Shown here: positions 1-9,210 of the stretch, one piece after another
Position numbering within the stretch: the first letter of the stretch is position 1
Layout of the letters: every line of letters starts with the position of its first letter
Source of the DNA: Robbsia sp. KACC 23696
GTDB lineage: Bacteria > Pseudomonadota > Gammaproteobacteria > Burkholderiales > Burkholderiaceae
Direction: 5' to 3'
DNA: 64,000 nt
NCBI RefSeq assembly: GCF_039852015.1
Contig: NZ_CP156627.1
Location: 1,364,001-1,428,000, forward strand
Notes under the pieces: model-generated
The model's input: only the letters and a program-made list of their open reading frames with translations
Databases searched by the model: none
What the model was told of the DNA's origin: nothing
Position numbers and translations under genes: made by a program

Positions 1-416
1 AGGGTGTGAGCGCCGTACTCGCGGGCTTCGAGTCGCCGAAGGAAGCCGGTCGCAGCGTCGTCATGATGGTCAGTAACCAGCCCGAAGGCTTGAAGGACGC
101 AGTAGCGGCCTTGCTGGAGACGCCGACGCTGGACAAGCAGCCGATTCAGGGCAGCCTGGTGTCGATCCGCGGCACGGAAGTGGATTCACTGGTCGGCGCG
201 CATACCTACTACATCGGCCATCTCGGCCTGTGGCGCAGCATCGATTGGTGGCTGGCTTCGTTTGGCGTGTCGCTTGCCTCGCTGTTGAAGGCACTTGGCA
301 TCGTCGTTCTGTTACTGATCGCGTTCCTGCTGTTCTCGGCGCTGCGTCGCCGGCAGGCGCGCCGCGATGCCGAATCGCGTGCTCGCCTGCGGGCCGAGCA
401 GCGGCAGCAACCATAA
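1..416 (+). CDS. bcsB: Cellulose synthase regulatory subunit BcsB, C-terminal fragment
   Basis: This is the 3' end of a gene that starts before the window; the frame is open from the first bases to TAA at 414-416. The visible part is about 137 residues: a soluble region ending in a Trp-rich amphipathic stretch (LWRSIDWW), then one hydrophobic helix (LLKALGIVVLLLIAFLLF) and a basic cytoplasmic tail. That matches the periplasmic BcsB subunit, which is anchored by one C-terminal helix to the BcsA synthase. The assignment rests mainly on bcsC starting 16 bp downstream. No bcsZ or bcsD lies between the two genes. The GTG at 6 is internal and not a real start. Confidence 0.8.
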   Translation, partial: GVSAVLAGFESPKEAGRSVVMMVSNQPEGLKDAVAALLETPTLDKQPIQGSLVSIRGTEVDSLVGAHTYYIGHLGLWRSIDWWLASFGVSLASLLKALGIVVLLLIAFLLFSALRRRQARRDAESRARLRAEQRQQP

Positions 417-432
417 TAATTAGAGAAAGCGC

Positions 433-3400
433 ATGCAAGTCAGCCGACGTCAGGCCTGGATAATGGGATTATTGGTCGGATCGGTCAGCCATCCGGTGTG
501 GGCGCAGGAGGCGACCTCCGCGATATTGCTGGAGCAGGGTCGCTATTGGCAGGCCCACGACAAGCCCGATCTGGCTGCACAGTCGTGGTCGAAACTGCTG
601 GTCGCCGAACCGAATCAGCCCGAAGGCCTGTATGGTCTGGGCGTGATCGCGGTCGGTAAAAAGCAATTTCCGGTTGCCCAGGGCTATTTGAGCAAGCTGC
701 GGGCGGTCGCGCCGAACAGCCGCTTCGTGCCGCTGCTGGAGCAGGATCTGCGTCTTGCGGTCGATCCCGGCAAGTCCCTCCTTGCAAAGGCGCGGCAACA
801 GGCACAGGACGCCGTCAACCAGAACGATCTGAAGGCGCTGGCTGCCGCCATCGGCGTGTACGACCAGGCCCTCGGCGGGAAAACGCCGCAGGGCGTGATC
901 GCGCGCGAGTATTACACCTACCTCGGTTATACGAACGGCGGCACGGATAAAGCGATTCAAGGGCTTGAGCGCTTGAACGGCGAGATGCCGAACGATCCGT
1001 ATGTGCTGTTGCCGATGGCCCAGCACATGGTGCGTGACGAGAAGGATCGGGCGGCCGGTGTGGCCTTGCTGGAAAAGTTGTCGAGCCGCCAGGACATCGG
1101 CGGGGCGGCAACCGAAGCGTGGCGCTCGGTGTTGACGTGGGTGCCGCCAACACCGCAGAACCGGGCGTGGTTCGAGGACTATCTGAAGCTGCATCCCGAT
1201 GACGAGGAGATTCGTCATCAGATGCTCTCGCCGCGGGCGAGTACCGGCAACGGACCGCCGGTGCCGGTGATGGATCCGCGCCTGACCCGTGGCTTCGCCG
1301 CGTTCAAGGCAGGCGATATCACCGTGGCCGAGCAGTCTTTCTCCGATGTCCTGCGTGATAAACCCAATAATGCCGACGCGCTCGGCGGCTTGGGGCTGGT
1401 GCGCATGCAGCAGGGCGATCTGGCGCAGGCGCAGGACCTGCTGTCGCGTGCGGCGGCACGTCCGGGCGCGGGCGCGAACTGGGCGAAGCCGTTGAACTCG
1501 GCCCGTTACTGGCTGTTGGTGAACCAGGCGGAAGGGGCGCAGAACCTCGGCGACTATGCGACGGCACGGCGCGAACTGGACGAGGCGTTGAAACTCGATC
1601 CGAACGAGCCGGGTGGACGCAATGCATCGGGCCGCCTGTATGCGGCGCAAGGCAATCTGAAGCAGGCGGAGACGGTGTTCCGTGGGGTGCTGGCGACGGA
1701 TCCAAATAATCGCGAAGCCGTCAGCGGCTTGATCGATATCCTGGCGCAGACCGGACGCGCGGACGAGGCGCAGAAGTGGGTGGACAGCATGACGCCCGCC
1801 CAGCAAGCGGGTATCGGCGGCCTCGATCGGCTGCGTGCCGCGGTGGCCACGGCGCGTGCGGATGCCGCGCAACAGCGTGGCGACATGGCGGGTGCGCAGA
1901 AGATTCTGGAAGACGCGCAGCGGGCCGATCCCAACAATCCCTGGCTGCGCCTCGGACTCGCCCGCTTCAAGTTGCAGCAGGGCCATTCGGACGAAGCGCG
2001 ACAGCTCGTCGATGGCTTGCTTGCCTCGAATCCCGACAACCCGGACGCCCTTTATGCCAGCGCATTGCTGGCTATGCAGATGGGCGATTGGAGCCGGGCG
2101 CAGGATACGATGGGGCGCATCCCGGCGGGATCGCGCACGCCGAACATGGTCGCCACGGCGCAGCTGATCGATTTCCAGGCCGTCGTCGCACGCGCCGATC
2201 AGACCGCGCGCGATGGCAATCAGGAGGATGCGCGCAATATGCTGGCGCGCCTCGAACCGGCGGCCGGCAAGGATCCGGCACGCGTCAGCGCGCTGGCCGA
2301 AGCGTATGTCGACGCTGGCGACTTGCCGCGCGCCATGCGTTTGATGAGGGGACTGATGCCCAGCGGCCTCAAGGACAGCGGCCCCGATGTGCAACTGGCC
2401 TACGCCAGCCTGATGCTGAAGGCCGGCCAGAATGTGCAGGCCGCCGACGCGATCCGCATCTTGCGCAGTGAAACGTTGACCGCCGACCAGCGGCAACGCC
2501 TCGACGACATCAATTATCTGTACTCGGTGCGTCTGGCCGATCAGCAACGCCAGCAAGGCGATCTGGCCGACGCGTACGACACCTTGGCGCCGATCCTCGC
2601 CGCGCGTCCGAACGACAGCCTCGCCAATGCAGCGCTGGCGCGGATGTATGCGGCGGACGGTCAATACGACAAGGCGCTGTCGCTGTATCAAAAAGCGCTC
2701 GCGAGTGACCCGGACAATCCGGGTCTGCAACTCGGGGTGGCGATGGCGGCGGTACAGGCTGGAAAGAACGGCGTGGCGGACGATGCGGTGAAAGCCGCCA
2801 TTGCAAAGGCCCCGAACGATCCGGACGTGCTCGCGGGCGCGGCGCGCGTCTACGTGATGCAGGGCAAATTCAAGGAAGGGCAGACCCTCCTCGAATCCGC
2901 GATCGCCATCAAGGAAAAGCGTCTGGGCGTCCCGCCTGCCGGCTCGCCGGAGGCGCTTGCCGACAACCACGTCGCGGGCAATCCGTTCACGCATTCGCGC
3001 CGTGCCTACCGCCGCGTTGCCCCCGCCGGTGGGGCGCCGGATACGGCATTCGCCGGGCAGACGACGACCGACGACGGCTTCGCGATCGCCGATCGCGGCG
3101 ACGCGCCGACGCCCGCCTCGGCGGCGGCGTCGTCGTCGGGTCGTTCTTGGTCGACGACGCGTCCGATCGCTTTGCCCTCGGTGGCGGGTACGCCGATCGG
3201 CGCGCCCATCGCGACCGACGCCGATGCGGCCAACGCCACGCCGGACGATGGCACATCGCTGGCCAGCATGCGTCGCGATCTGAACGATCTGCAGTCGGAT
3301 CGTTCGCCGGAAATTCGTGCCGGCGTATTCGTGGAATCGAACAATGGCTCCCCGGGCACGAGCAAGTTGACCAATGTGCAAGAGCCGCTGGAAGGGCTGG

Positions 3401-4467
3401 TGCCGTTGGGTAACGGCAAGTTGTCAGTGCGTGTGACGCCGGTGGAGCTGAGCGGCTCGACGCTCGGCACCGACATCTACAGCGCCAGCCAGTTCGGCGG
3501 CGGTCCTGCCGCCACGCAAGCGCAGCAGGCGGGCACCGTGCGCGCGCCGAGTGCGCAGACGGCCTATGGCGTCGGAATCGGCTTCGGCTATGAGGCGCGA
3601 AACTGGGTGGCCGATCTCGGCACGACGCCGATCGGTTTCCGCTACAACAACGTCATCGGCGGCGCGACGTATCGTGCGGCGATCGATCCGGCTGCGGGCA
3701 CCTGGTACAACGTCGGACTGTCACGTCGGGCGGTGACCGAGAGCATCACGTCTTTCGCCGGCTCGCACGATACGCGTACCGGCGAGACCTGGGGCGGTGT
3801 AACGTCGTCGGCCTTGCACGGCGCGATCGGCCTGGATGTTCAGGACTATGGCGTCTATGGTTATGGCTCGGTGAAATACCTCGACGGGCATAACGTCCGG
3901 AGCAATACCGGGGCCGAAGCCGGCGCCGGTGCGTACTGGTACTTCCATCGGACGGCCGATAGCATGCTGACGGCCGGGATGAATGTCAGCGGGATGTTCT
4001 ACGATCATAACGAGAACAACTTCACGTTCGGCAACGGGGGCTACTTCAGTCCGCAAAGCTACTACGCCTTCAGCATTCCGGTGACGTGGGCGCAGCGTTC
4101 GGACCGTTGGACTTACAAGCTGCAAGGTTCGGCCGGCATTCAGTCCTTCCGTCAGGATAGCGCGCCGTACTTCCCGACGAACGCGGCCTTGCAAGCATCG
4201 GCTGTCGCGGCCGCGGCGGCAATCGGCCTCACCGACGGCGCGGTTCATGCGGGGCAGTCTTCGAGCGGCTTCAACTACAATCTGTTGGCGTCGGCGGAAT
4301 ATCGCTTTACGCATCGACTGACCGGCGGTGCCAGCGTGGGTGCCAACAATTCGTCGAGCTATAAGCAGTGGGTGGCGGGCATCTACGTGCGCTACAACTT
4401 CACGCCGCAGACGAAGGCGATGGCCCTGCCGCTGATTCCGTATCAGTCGCACTACAACGATCAGTAA
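433..4467 (+). CDS. bcsC: Cellulose synthase outer-membrane export subunit BcsC (TPR + beta-barrel)
   Basis: BcsC carries the nascent glucan through the periplasm and outer membrane. The 1344-residue protein has a signal peptide cleaved after about Ala24 (HPVWA-QEA) and then a long alpha-solenoid of TPR repeats to about residue 840, with repeated motifs such as LGLVRMQQGDLAQA and YDKALSLYQKAL. A Pro/Ala/Ser/Thr-rich linker follows at about 850-950, and a C-terminal beta-barrel domain (PF05420 type) from about 957 to the end has alternating aromatic strands and terminates YQSHYNDQ. E. coli BcsC is about 1157 residues, so this one is longer, largely because of extra TPRs and the linker. It is the second visible gene of the operon. 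A 970-codon antisense frame over it is a codon-bias shadow. Confidence 0.95.
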   Translation: MQVSRRQAWIMGLLVGSVSHPVWAQEATSAILLEQGRYWQAHDKPDLAAQSWSKLLVAEPNQPEGLYGLGVIAVGKKQFPVAQGYLSKLRAVAPNSRFVPLLEQDLRLAVDPGKSLLAKARQQAQDAVNQNDLKALAAAIGVYDQALGGKTPQGVIAREYYTYLGYTNGGTDKAIQGLERLNGEMPNDPYVLLPMAQHMVRDEKDRAAGVALLEKLSSRQDIGGAATEAWRSVLTWVPPTPQNRAWFEDYLKLHPDDEEIRHQMLSPRASTGNGPPVPVMDPRLTRGFAAFKAGDITVAEQSFSDVLRDKPNNADALGGLGLVRMQQGDLAQAQDLLSRAAARPGAGANWAKPLNSARYWLLVNQAEGAQNLGDYATARRELDEALKLDPNEPGGRNASGRLYAAQGNLKQAETVFRGVLATDPNNREAVSGLIDILAQTGRADEAQKWVDSMTPAQQAGIGGLDRLRAAVATARADAAQQRGDMAGAQKILEDAQRADPNNPWLRLGLARFKLQQGHSDEARQLVDGLLASNPDNPDALYASALLAMQMGDWSRAQDTMGRIPAGSRTPNMVATAQLIDFQAVVARADQTARDGNQEDARNMLARLEPAAGKDPARVSALAEAYVDAGDLPRAMRLMRGLMPSGLKDSGPDVQLAYASLMLKAGQNVQAADAIRILRSETLTADQRQRLDDINYLYSVRLADQQRQQGDLADAYDTLAPILAARPNDSLANAALARMYAADGQYDKALSLYQKALASDPDNPGLQLGVAMAAVQAGKNGVADDAVKAAIAKAPNDPDVLAGAARVYVMQGKFKEGQTLLESAIAIKEKRLGVPPAGSPEALADNHVAGNPFTHSRRAYRRVAPAGGAPDTAFAGQTTTDDGFAIADRGDAPTPASAAASSSGRSWSTTRPIALPSVAGTPIGAPIATDADAANATPDDGTSLASMRRDLNDLQSDRSPEIRAGVFVESNNGSPGTSKLTNVQEPLEGLVPLGNGKLSVRVTPVELSGSTLGTDIYSASQFGGGPAATQAQQAGTVRAPSAQTAYGVGIGFGYEARNWVADLGTTPIGFRYNNVIGGATYRAAIDPAAGTWYNVGLSRRAVTESITSFAGSHDTRTGETWGGVTSSALHGAIGLDVQDYGVYGYGSVKYLDGHNVRSNTGAEAGAGAYWYFHRTADSMLTAGMNVSGMFYDHNENNFTFGNGGYFSPQSYYAFSIPVTWAQRSDRWTYKLQGSAGIQSFRQDSAPYFPTNAALQASAVAAAAAIGLTDGAVHAGQSSSGFNYNLLASAEYRFTHRLTGGASVGANNSSSYKQWVAGIYVRYNFTPQTKAMALPLIPYQSHYNDQ

Positions 4468-4533
4468 GGAGCAGCAGGCGATCGGCGTTGCAGCGGATCG
4501 CACGCTGTTCGTATTTTCAGGAGTGGATGTTCC

Positions 4534-5187
4534 ATGCTTGCTTCAGCTGTACTTGCGGGTCTTAGCATCGTGATGATTGGCGATAGCCACTTGAGCGAGC
4601 CCGGCTATCTCATCGACACCTTGCAGGACCAACTGATCGCCGCCGGCGCACAGGTACACACTTACAGCGTCTGCGGCAGCACGCCGGGCGATTGGGTGAA
4701 GTCCGTGGCCGGTACGTGTGGCGGCGCCGAGCGCAACGGCAAGGCGCCGATCGTCATCAATCATGCCGCAAAGACGCAACCGGTCGATCAGTTGATCGCG
4801 GCGAACAAGGCCAACCTGGTCATCATCGTCGAAGGCGATACGATCGGCGGCTATGGCAAGGACGATTTCCCGAAAACCTGGGCCTGGCAGCAAGTGACGG
4901 CGTTGACACAAAGCCTGGCGGCGAGCAAGACCAAGTGTGTGTGGGTCGGGCCGGTGTGGGGCACCGAGGGCGGCAAGTACCAGAAATCCTTCGGGCGCGT
5001 GAAGCTGCTGTCGTCCTTTCTGTCCGCCAATGTCGCGCCGTGTAGCTATATCGACTCGCTGACGTTCTCCAAGCCCGGCGAATGGGCGACCGTCGATGGT
5101 CAACATTTGACGACCACCGGTTACAAATACTGGGGCGGCGATATCATGAAGGCACTGGTCAAGCTGCCGGTCGTTCAAAGCAAATAA
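4534..5187 (+). CDS. SGNH/GDSL-hydrolase-like protein, WssF-like, copy 1
   Basis: A 217-residue SGNH-fold protein. Block I is IGDSH with Ser18 as the likely nucleophile; block V is DGQH with Asp188 and His191, so a complete Ser-Asp-His set is visible. Four cysteines (in VCGS, TCGG, KCVWVG and PCSYID) are conserved with the next gene, which suggests disulfides and a periplasmic site. However, the hydrophobic N-terminus (MLASAVLAGLSIVMIGD) runs straight into the block I strand and no cleavable signal peptide is evident. Size and position match WssF of the Pseudomonas wss operon, thought to help present acetyl groups to cellulose. The start is ATG with GGAG about 10 bp upstream. Confidence 0.75.
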   Translation: MLASAVLAGLSIVMIGDSHLSEPGYLIDTLQDQLIAAGAQVHTYSVCGSTPGDWVKSVAGTCGGAERNGKAPIVINHAAKTQPVDQLIAANKANLVIIVEGDTIGGYGKDDFPKTWAWQQVTALTQSLAASKTKCVWVGPVWGTEGGKYQKSFGRVKLLSSFLSANVAPCSYIDSLTFSKPGEWATVDGQHLTTTGYKYWGGDIMKALVKLPVVQSK

Positions 5188-5223
5188 ATTCGATTTCCGG
5201 CCATACCGGATCAGGAGTGTGTC

Positions 5224-5892
5224 GTGCCCGCTGCAGCATCCGCCCTTTTGGGACTTTCCATTCTGGTTATCGGCGAAAGCCATCTGACACTGAACGATCA
5301 CCTTCGCGAACCGTTGATCAAAGCGTTGCAGGCCGAAGGGGCCGCGCACGTGCATGTGATCGGCGCCTGTGGCGCGAGCCCGGCGCGCTGGCTCAAGAGC
5401 ACGCAAGTGGACTGTGGCGCGGATCAGGTCGACAACAAGCCGCCGACGGTGCTCGGGAAAGAAGCGCATACGACGCCGATCACAGACCTGATCAAGACCG
5501 ATAAGCCGGATCTGGTCGTTGTCATCGAAGGCGACACGATGGGTTCCTATGACAAGCCGGTGTTCCCGAAGACTTGGGCCTGGCAGGAAGTCACGAGCCT
5601 GACGAAGGCGATCTCGGATACGCACACGGCCTGCGTCTGGGTGGGTCCGGGCTGGGGCAATAATGCCGGGCAGTTTGCGAAGACCGACGCGCGGGTGCGT
5701 GAGCTTTCCGCTTTCCTCGGGAACAATGTCGCGCCGTGCTCGTATATCGATTCGACGGCCTTTGCAAAGCCGGGACAGTGGCAGACGCTGGACGGCGAGC
5801 ACTACACCACGCTCGGCTACATTTCCTGGGGCAAGGACATCGTCAAGGCCATGAATCAGGCGCCCACCGTTACTGCTCTGAAAAAGAAATGA
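5224..5892 (+). CDS. SGNH/GDSL-hydrolase-like protein, WssF-like, copy 2
   Basis: A 222-residue paralogue of the preceding gene, in tandem after a 36 bp gap. The GTG start has a clear AGGAG at about 5212-5216. Block I is IGESH (Ser19), so Asp of the canonical GDS is replaced by Glu; block V is DGEH (Asp190, His193). The shared blocks (EGDT, FPKTWAWQ, CVWVGP, NVAPCSYIDS) and the four matching cysteines show a tandem duplication. The stop codon overlaps the start of the AlgF-like gene (ATGA), so translation is probably coupled. A role in cellulose acetylation is inferred from context. Whether this copy kept catalytic activity cannot be judged from sequence. Confidence 0.72.
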   Translation: MPAAASALLGLSILVIGESHLTLNDHLREPLIKALQAEGAAHVHVIGACGASPARWLKSTQVDCGADQVDNKPPTVLGKEAHTTPITDLIKTDKPDLVVVIEGDTMGSYDKPVFPKTWAWQEVTSLTKAISDTHTACVWVGPGWGNNAGQFAKTDARVRELSAFLGNNVAPCSYIDSTAFAKPGQWQTLDGEHYTTLGYISWGKDIVKAMNQAPTVTALKKK

Positions 5893-6584
5893 CACTACGC
5901 TTTCCTCGTGTGCTGCTGTCCTGCCTTGCTCTGTCGAGCCTGGGTCTTGCCGCCTTCCCGGCCGTTGCAGCGGATATTCCGCTGTATCCCACCGGCCCGG
6001 CCGAAGATTCGTCCTTCGTCCGCTTCGTCTCTGGCGCCTCGCAGACGGTGGACGTGACGGCTTCCGGTTCGAAGGCGCGTTTGACGCTTGACGCCGCCAA
6101 CCCGGCCAGCCATTTCCTGCCGATCGCCGCGGGCAAGCCGATCACCGGCACGCTGACGAGCGGTAGCGCGCATCAGGACGTCTCGGCGACCGTGAAGCCC
6201 GGTGAGTTCGTCAGCATCGTCGCCCTCGACGGTGCAAAAAGCGGCGCCGGTCTGCATGTCGTGACGGTTCATGAAAGTCCGGACGACTTCAACGCGTTGA
6301 AAGCCTCGGTGGCGCTGTACAACCTGGACGCGCGCTGCACCGCGGCCACGCTGAAAGTGGCGGGGCGCGATATCGTGCTGCTCGACGGCGTGACGGAGGG
6401 ACAGAGCAAGCGCCGTCAGGTGAACCCGGTGTCGCTGTCGGTGCAACTGACGTGCGGCGGCCAGCCGTCCGGGCAGCCCCTCAGCTTGGGCGCGCTCCAG
6501 GCCGGGCAGCGCTACACGGTGTTCCTGGTGCCGTCCGGCGCGCATTCGCGCGTGTTTTTCGCCAACGACGCGGTCGCCCATTAA
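5889..6584 (+). CDS. wssG: AlgF-like periplasmic polysaccharide acetylation protein
   Basis: A 231-residue secreted protein: a signal peptide of about 28 residues ends at AVAA-DIP, followed by an all-beta region without recognised catalytic motifs. The YPTGPAEDSSFVRF segment directly after the signal peptide, and the placement next to MBOAT and AlgJ/X-like genes, fit AlgF/WssG, an accessory factor that relays acetyl groups in the periplasm. Two cysteines (DARCTAA, LTCGG) could form a disulfide. The ATG overlaps the TGA of the upstream SGNH gene by 4 bp; an upstream in-frame extension inside that gene is not credible. Confidence 0.78.
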   Translation: MTLRFPRVLLSCLALSSLGLAAFPAVAADIPLYPTGPAEDSSFVRFVSGASQTVDVTASGSKARLTLDAANPASHFLPIAAGKPITGTLTSGSAHQDVSATVKPGEFVSIVALDGAKSGAGLHVVTVHESPDDFNALKASVALYNLDARCTAATLKVAGRDIVLLDGVTEGQSKRRQVNPVSLSVQLTCGGQPSGQPLSLGALQAGQRYTVFLVPSGAHSRVFFANDAVAH

Positions 6585-6618
6585 GCGCGTTTTCGCCCCT
6601 TTCGATTGAGAACGCTGC

Positions 6619-8028
6619 ATGGTTTTCGCGTCCCTGGAATTCCTGACGCTGTTTCTGCCGGCCTTCCTCGCGATATATGTCGCGTCGCCCGCGCGCTGGC
6701 GCAATGGCGTGCTGCTATTTTGCAGTTGGGGCTTCTACGGCTGGTGGAGCCCAGTGTTCCTGTTGTTGTTCATCGCGCTGACGGCCTGGGGCTGGTTCGG
6801 CGGCATCGTGATCGAGCGGGCCGCCAGCAGCCGCGCGCGCGGCGCCTGGCTGGCGTTCTTTATCGCCGTGAACGTCCTGCTGCTGTGCTGGTACAAGTAC
6901 GCCAATATCGTCGTTGCGAGCATCGACAGCGCGTTGGCGCTGGGGCATGCCCGATCGATTCCCTGGCACCACGTCACGCTGCCGATCGGACTGTCCTTTA
7001 TCGTGCTGCAATCGATCTCTTATCTGATCGACGTGCAACGCGGCACGGTACCGGCCGACCGTAGCATCATTCGATACGGTGCCTACCAGGGCATGTTCGT
7101 GCACTTGATCGCCGGGCCGATCATCCGCTATGCCTGGGTCAAGCGTGAACTGGTCTCGCGCACGGTCGACTGGGATGGATTCAGCGCCGGCGCACGTCGG
7201 CTGATGATCGGCATGAGCATGAAGGTGCTGGTGGCCGACACGCTATCGCCGCTCGTCGATGCGATCTTTTCGATGCATACGCCGTCGATGGCCGATGCCT
7301 GGCTCGGCTGTGGCTTCTACACCTTGCAGTTGTTTTTCGACTTTGCCGGATACAGCGCGATGGCCATCGGTCTAGGCCAGATGCTGGGTTTTCGTTTCCC
7401 GGAAAACTTCAATCATCCTTATCTGGCCAGCAGCATTCAGGATTTTTGGCGGCGCTGGCATCTGTCGCTGTCGAGTTGGATTCGCGATTACCTCTACATT
7501 CCGCTAGGTGGCAGTCGCCAGGGCGAATGGATGGCGTGTCGGAATCTGCTGCTGACGATGTCGATCGCCGGCCTCTGGCATGGCGGCGATAGTTGGAACT
7601 TCCTGATCTGGGGTTTCGCGCATGGCGTGGCATTGGCGCTCGCACGGCTCTGGCGCAACTCGACGCTGCCGACGATGCCGTCCTGGCTGTCGCATATCCT
7701 GACCTTGCTTTTCGTCATGCTGGCCTGGACGCTGTTTCGCGCGGTGGGCTTCGATGCGGCCATGGCGATGTATCGCGGACAGTTCGGTTTGAACGGCATC
7801 GGCTTGAGCGATGCCCTGCGGGTGCAGTTGCGGCCGGCGCACGCGCTGGCGGCGGGCTTGGGCATCGTCTGCGTGCTGCTGCCCTTGTGGCAAGCCAAAT
7901 GGGGCCGCTTACCCGAGACGCGCTTTGGTCGCCTGTGGCAGGCCATCTGGCCGCTGGCGGGGTTCCTGCTGTCCTTCGGCCTGATCGTCGCCCGTGGTGC
8001 CGTGCCTTTCCTCTATTTTCAGTTCTGA
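6619..8028 (+). CDS. wssH: AlgI-like MBOAT O-acyltransferase (cellulose acetylation)
   Basis: A 469-residue polytopic inner-membrane protein of the MBOAT family. It would take acetyl groups from a cytoplasmic donor across the membrane to periplasmic acetyltransferases. MBOAT hallmarks are visible: FDFAGYSAMAIG, FNHPYLASSIQDFWRRWHLSLSSW, and the catalytic histidine in LWHGGDSWNF, His321 here, at almost the same number as His322 of P. aeruginosa AlgI. There are about ten hydrophobic segments. It lies 34 bp after the AlgF-like gene and 6 bp before the AlgJ/X-like gene, giving the F-I-J order of the wss and alginate systems. Confidence 0.92.
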   Translation: MVFASLEFLTLFLPAFLAIYVASPARWRNGVLLFCSWGFYGWWSPVFLLLFIALTAWGWFGGIVIERAASSRARGAWLAFFIAVNVLLLCWYKYANIVVASIDSALALGHARSIPWHHVTLPIGLSFIVLQSISYLIDVQRGTVPADRSIIRYGAYQGMFVHLIAGPIIRYAWVKRELVSRTVDWDGFSAGARRLMIGMSMKVLVADTLSPLVDAIFSMHTPSMADAWLGCGFYTLQLFFDFAGYSAMAIGLGQMLGFRFPENFNHPYLASSIQDFWRRWHLSLSSWIRDYLYIPLGGSRQGEWMACRNLLLTMSIAGLWHGGDSWNFLIWGFAHGVALALARLWRNSTLPTMPSWLSHILTLLFVMLAWTLFRAVGFDAAMAMYRGQFGLNGIGLSDALRVQLRPAHALAAGLGIVCVLLPLWQAKWGRLPETRFGRLWQAIWPLAGFLLSFGLIVARGAVPFLYFQF

Positions 8029-8034
8029 TACGCC

Positions 8035-9210
8035 ATGGCCGATCCCCAGCCGCTGCCGCAACTGCCCGCCACGCGTCCCGGCAAGGTCGTCGCCGTGATC
8101 CTGATGGGTTTGCTGTTTGTCGGACTGATCAGCAATATCTGGTTTGCATCGACGACCGGATCCTTGCTGCCGCAGCGCGTCACGCGCGCGAGCGTGCTCG
8201 ATGGCACCGTCTCGAAAGAACTCGCGGGACGAATGGCCGATACGCCAGTCGGCCTCTTTGCCGCGCGCACGCAGCGTGCGCTGGGCTGGCTGACGATCCG
8301 CGATCTGGGGCCACGCGTACGGCAAGGCTGTCCGGGCTGGCTGTTCCTGCGCGATGAGTTGAATGTCTATGCCGACGCCGATCGGCATCTGGCGACGCGT
8401 GCGGCCACGGTCGTCGCCGTCCGCGAGGCATTGGAGGCGAGGGGCATCGCCTTGCTCGTCGCGGTCGTGCCGGACAAATCGCGTATCGAGCCGCAACATC
8501 TATGCGGCCTCGATCGGCCGGCGTCGCTGGCGCCACGTCTCGGCGACTGGACCCGACAACTGAATTCGGCGGGCGTGCCGGTGCTGGATCTGAGCGCTGC
8601 CTTGCGTGGCGTGCCGGGCGATGCGTTTTTCCGCACCGACACGCATTGGACACAGGACGGCGCGGGCGCGGCCGCGCAGGCGGTGGCGCGGCGCATTCGC
8701 ACGATGGATGTGACGTTGGGCGCGAGCAAGCCCGGTTATCGTGTCGTCGATGCGCCGCCGGCACGTCGCCCGGGCGATCTTGTTCGACTGGCGGGGCTGG
8801 AGGAGTTGCCGCCGTCGTGGCAGCCGACGCCCGAGATCGTGGCGAGTCGTCAGTACATTCATGAAGCGCAGGCGGCTGCGTCCGCCGACGATCTGTTCGG
8901 CGATACCGACTTGCCCGATGTCGCGGTAATCGGTACGTCGTATTCGACCACCTCCGACTTCGTGCCGCAGATGGCCTTGGCACTCGGGACCGGCATCGGC
9001 AATTTCGCCCATGAAGGCGCGAAGTTCGGCGGTGCCGCGCATACGTATTTCGCCAGCCCGGCATTTGCGCAGACGCCGCCAAAACTGGTAGTGTGGGAAT
9101 TGGACGAACGGGATCTTCAGTCACCGCTCGAAGCGGAGGATGCCGTTGTCGTGCCGCACCGCGGCGCCCCCGATACACGGACTCCGAATGCCCAGACCCC
9201 TTCGCCTTGA
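8035..9210 (+). CDS. wssI: AlgJ/AlgX-like periplasmic acetyltransferase
   Basis: A 391-residue protein with one N-terminal membrane anchor or uncleaved signal (VVAVILMGLLFVGLISNIWF) and a periplasmic SGNH-like catalytic domain. The signature pair is present: DTHWT with Asp202 and His204, and GTSYS with Ser302 as probable nucleophile, the arrangement known from AlgJ, AlgX and PatB. It would transfer acetyl from the MBOAT/AlgF relay to cellulose. Its 3' end overlaps the start of the GH44 gene by 23 bp, so the genes are one transcript. Residues after about 360 (Arg/Pro/Thr-rich) look disordered. Confidence 0.88.
   Translation: MADPQPLPQLPATRPGKVVAVILMGLLFVGLISNIWFASTTGSLLPQRVTRASVLDGTVSKELAGRMADTPVGLFAARTQRALGWLTIRDLGPRVRQGCPGWLFLRDELNVYADADRHLATRAATVVAVREALEARGIALLVAVVPDKSRIEPQHLCGLDRPASLAPRLGDWTRQLNSAGVPVLDLSAALRGVPGDAFFRTDTHWTQDGAGAAAQAVARRIRTMDVTLGASKPGYRVVDAPPARRPGDLVRLAGLEELPPSWQPTPEIVASRQYIHEAQAAASADDLFGDTDLPDVAVIGTSYSTTSDFVPQMALALGTGIGNFAHEGAKFGGAAHTYFASPAFAQTPPKLVVWELDERDLQSPLEAEDAVVVPHRGAPDTRTPNAQTPSP

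Noticed and set aside
469-3381. A 970-codon open frame antisense to bcsC
   Set aside because: It is Arg/His-rich with no domain, and arises because high-GC codon bias in bcsC leaves the antisense frame without stops.
4543-5895. A 450-codon antisense frame over both SGNH genes
   Set aside because: The sense strand encodes two recognisable paralogues with ribosome sites and an operon context; the antisense product has no family resemblance.
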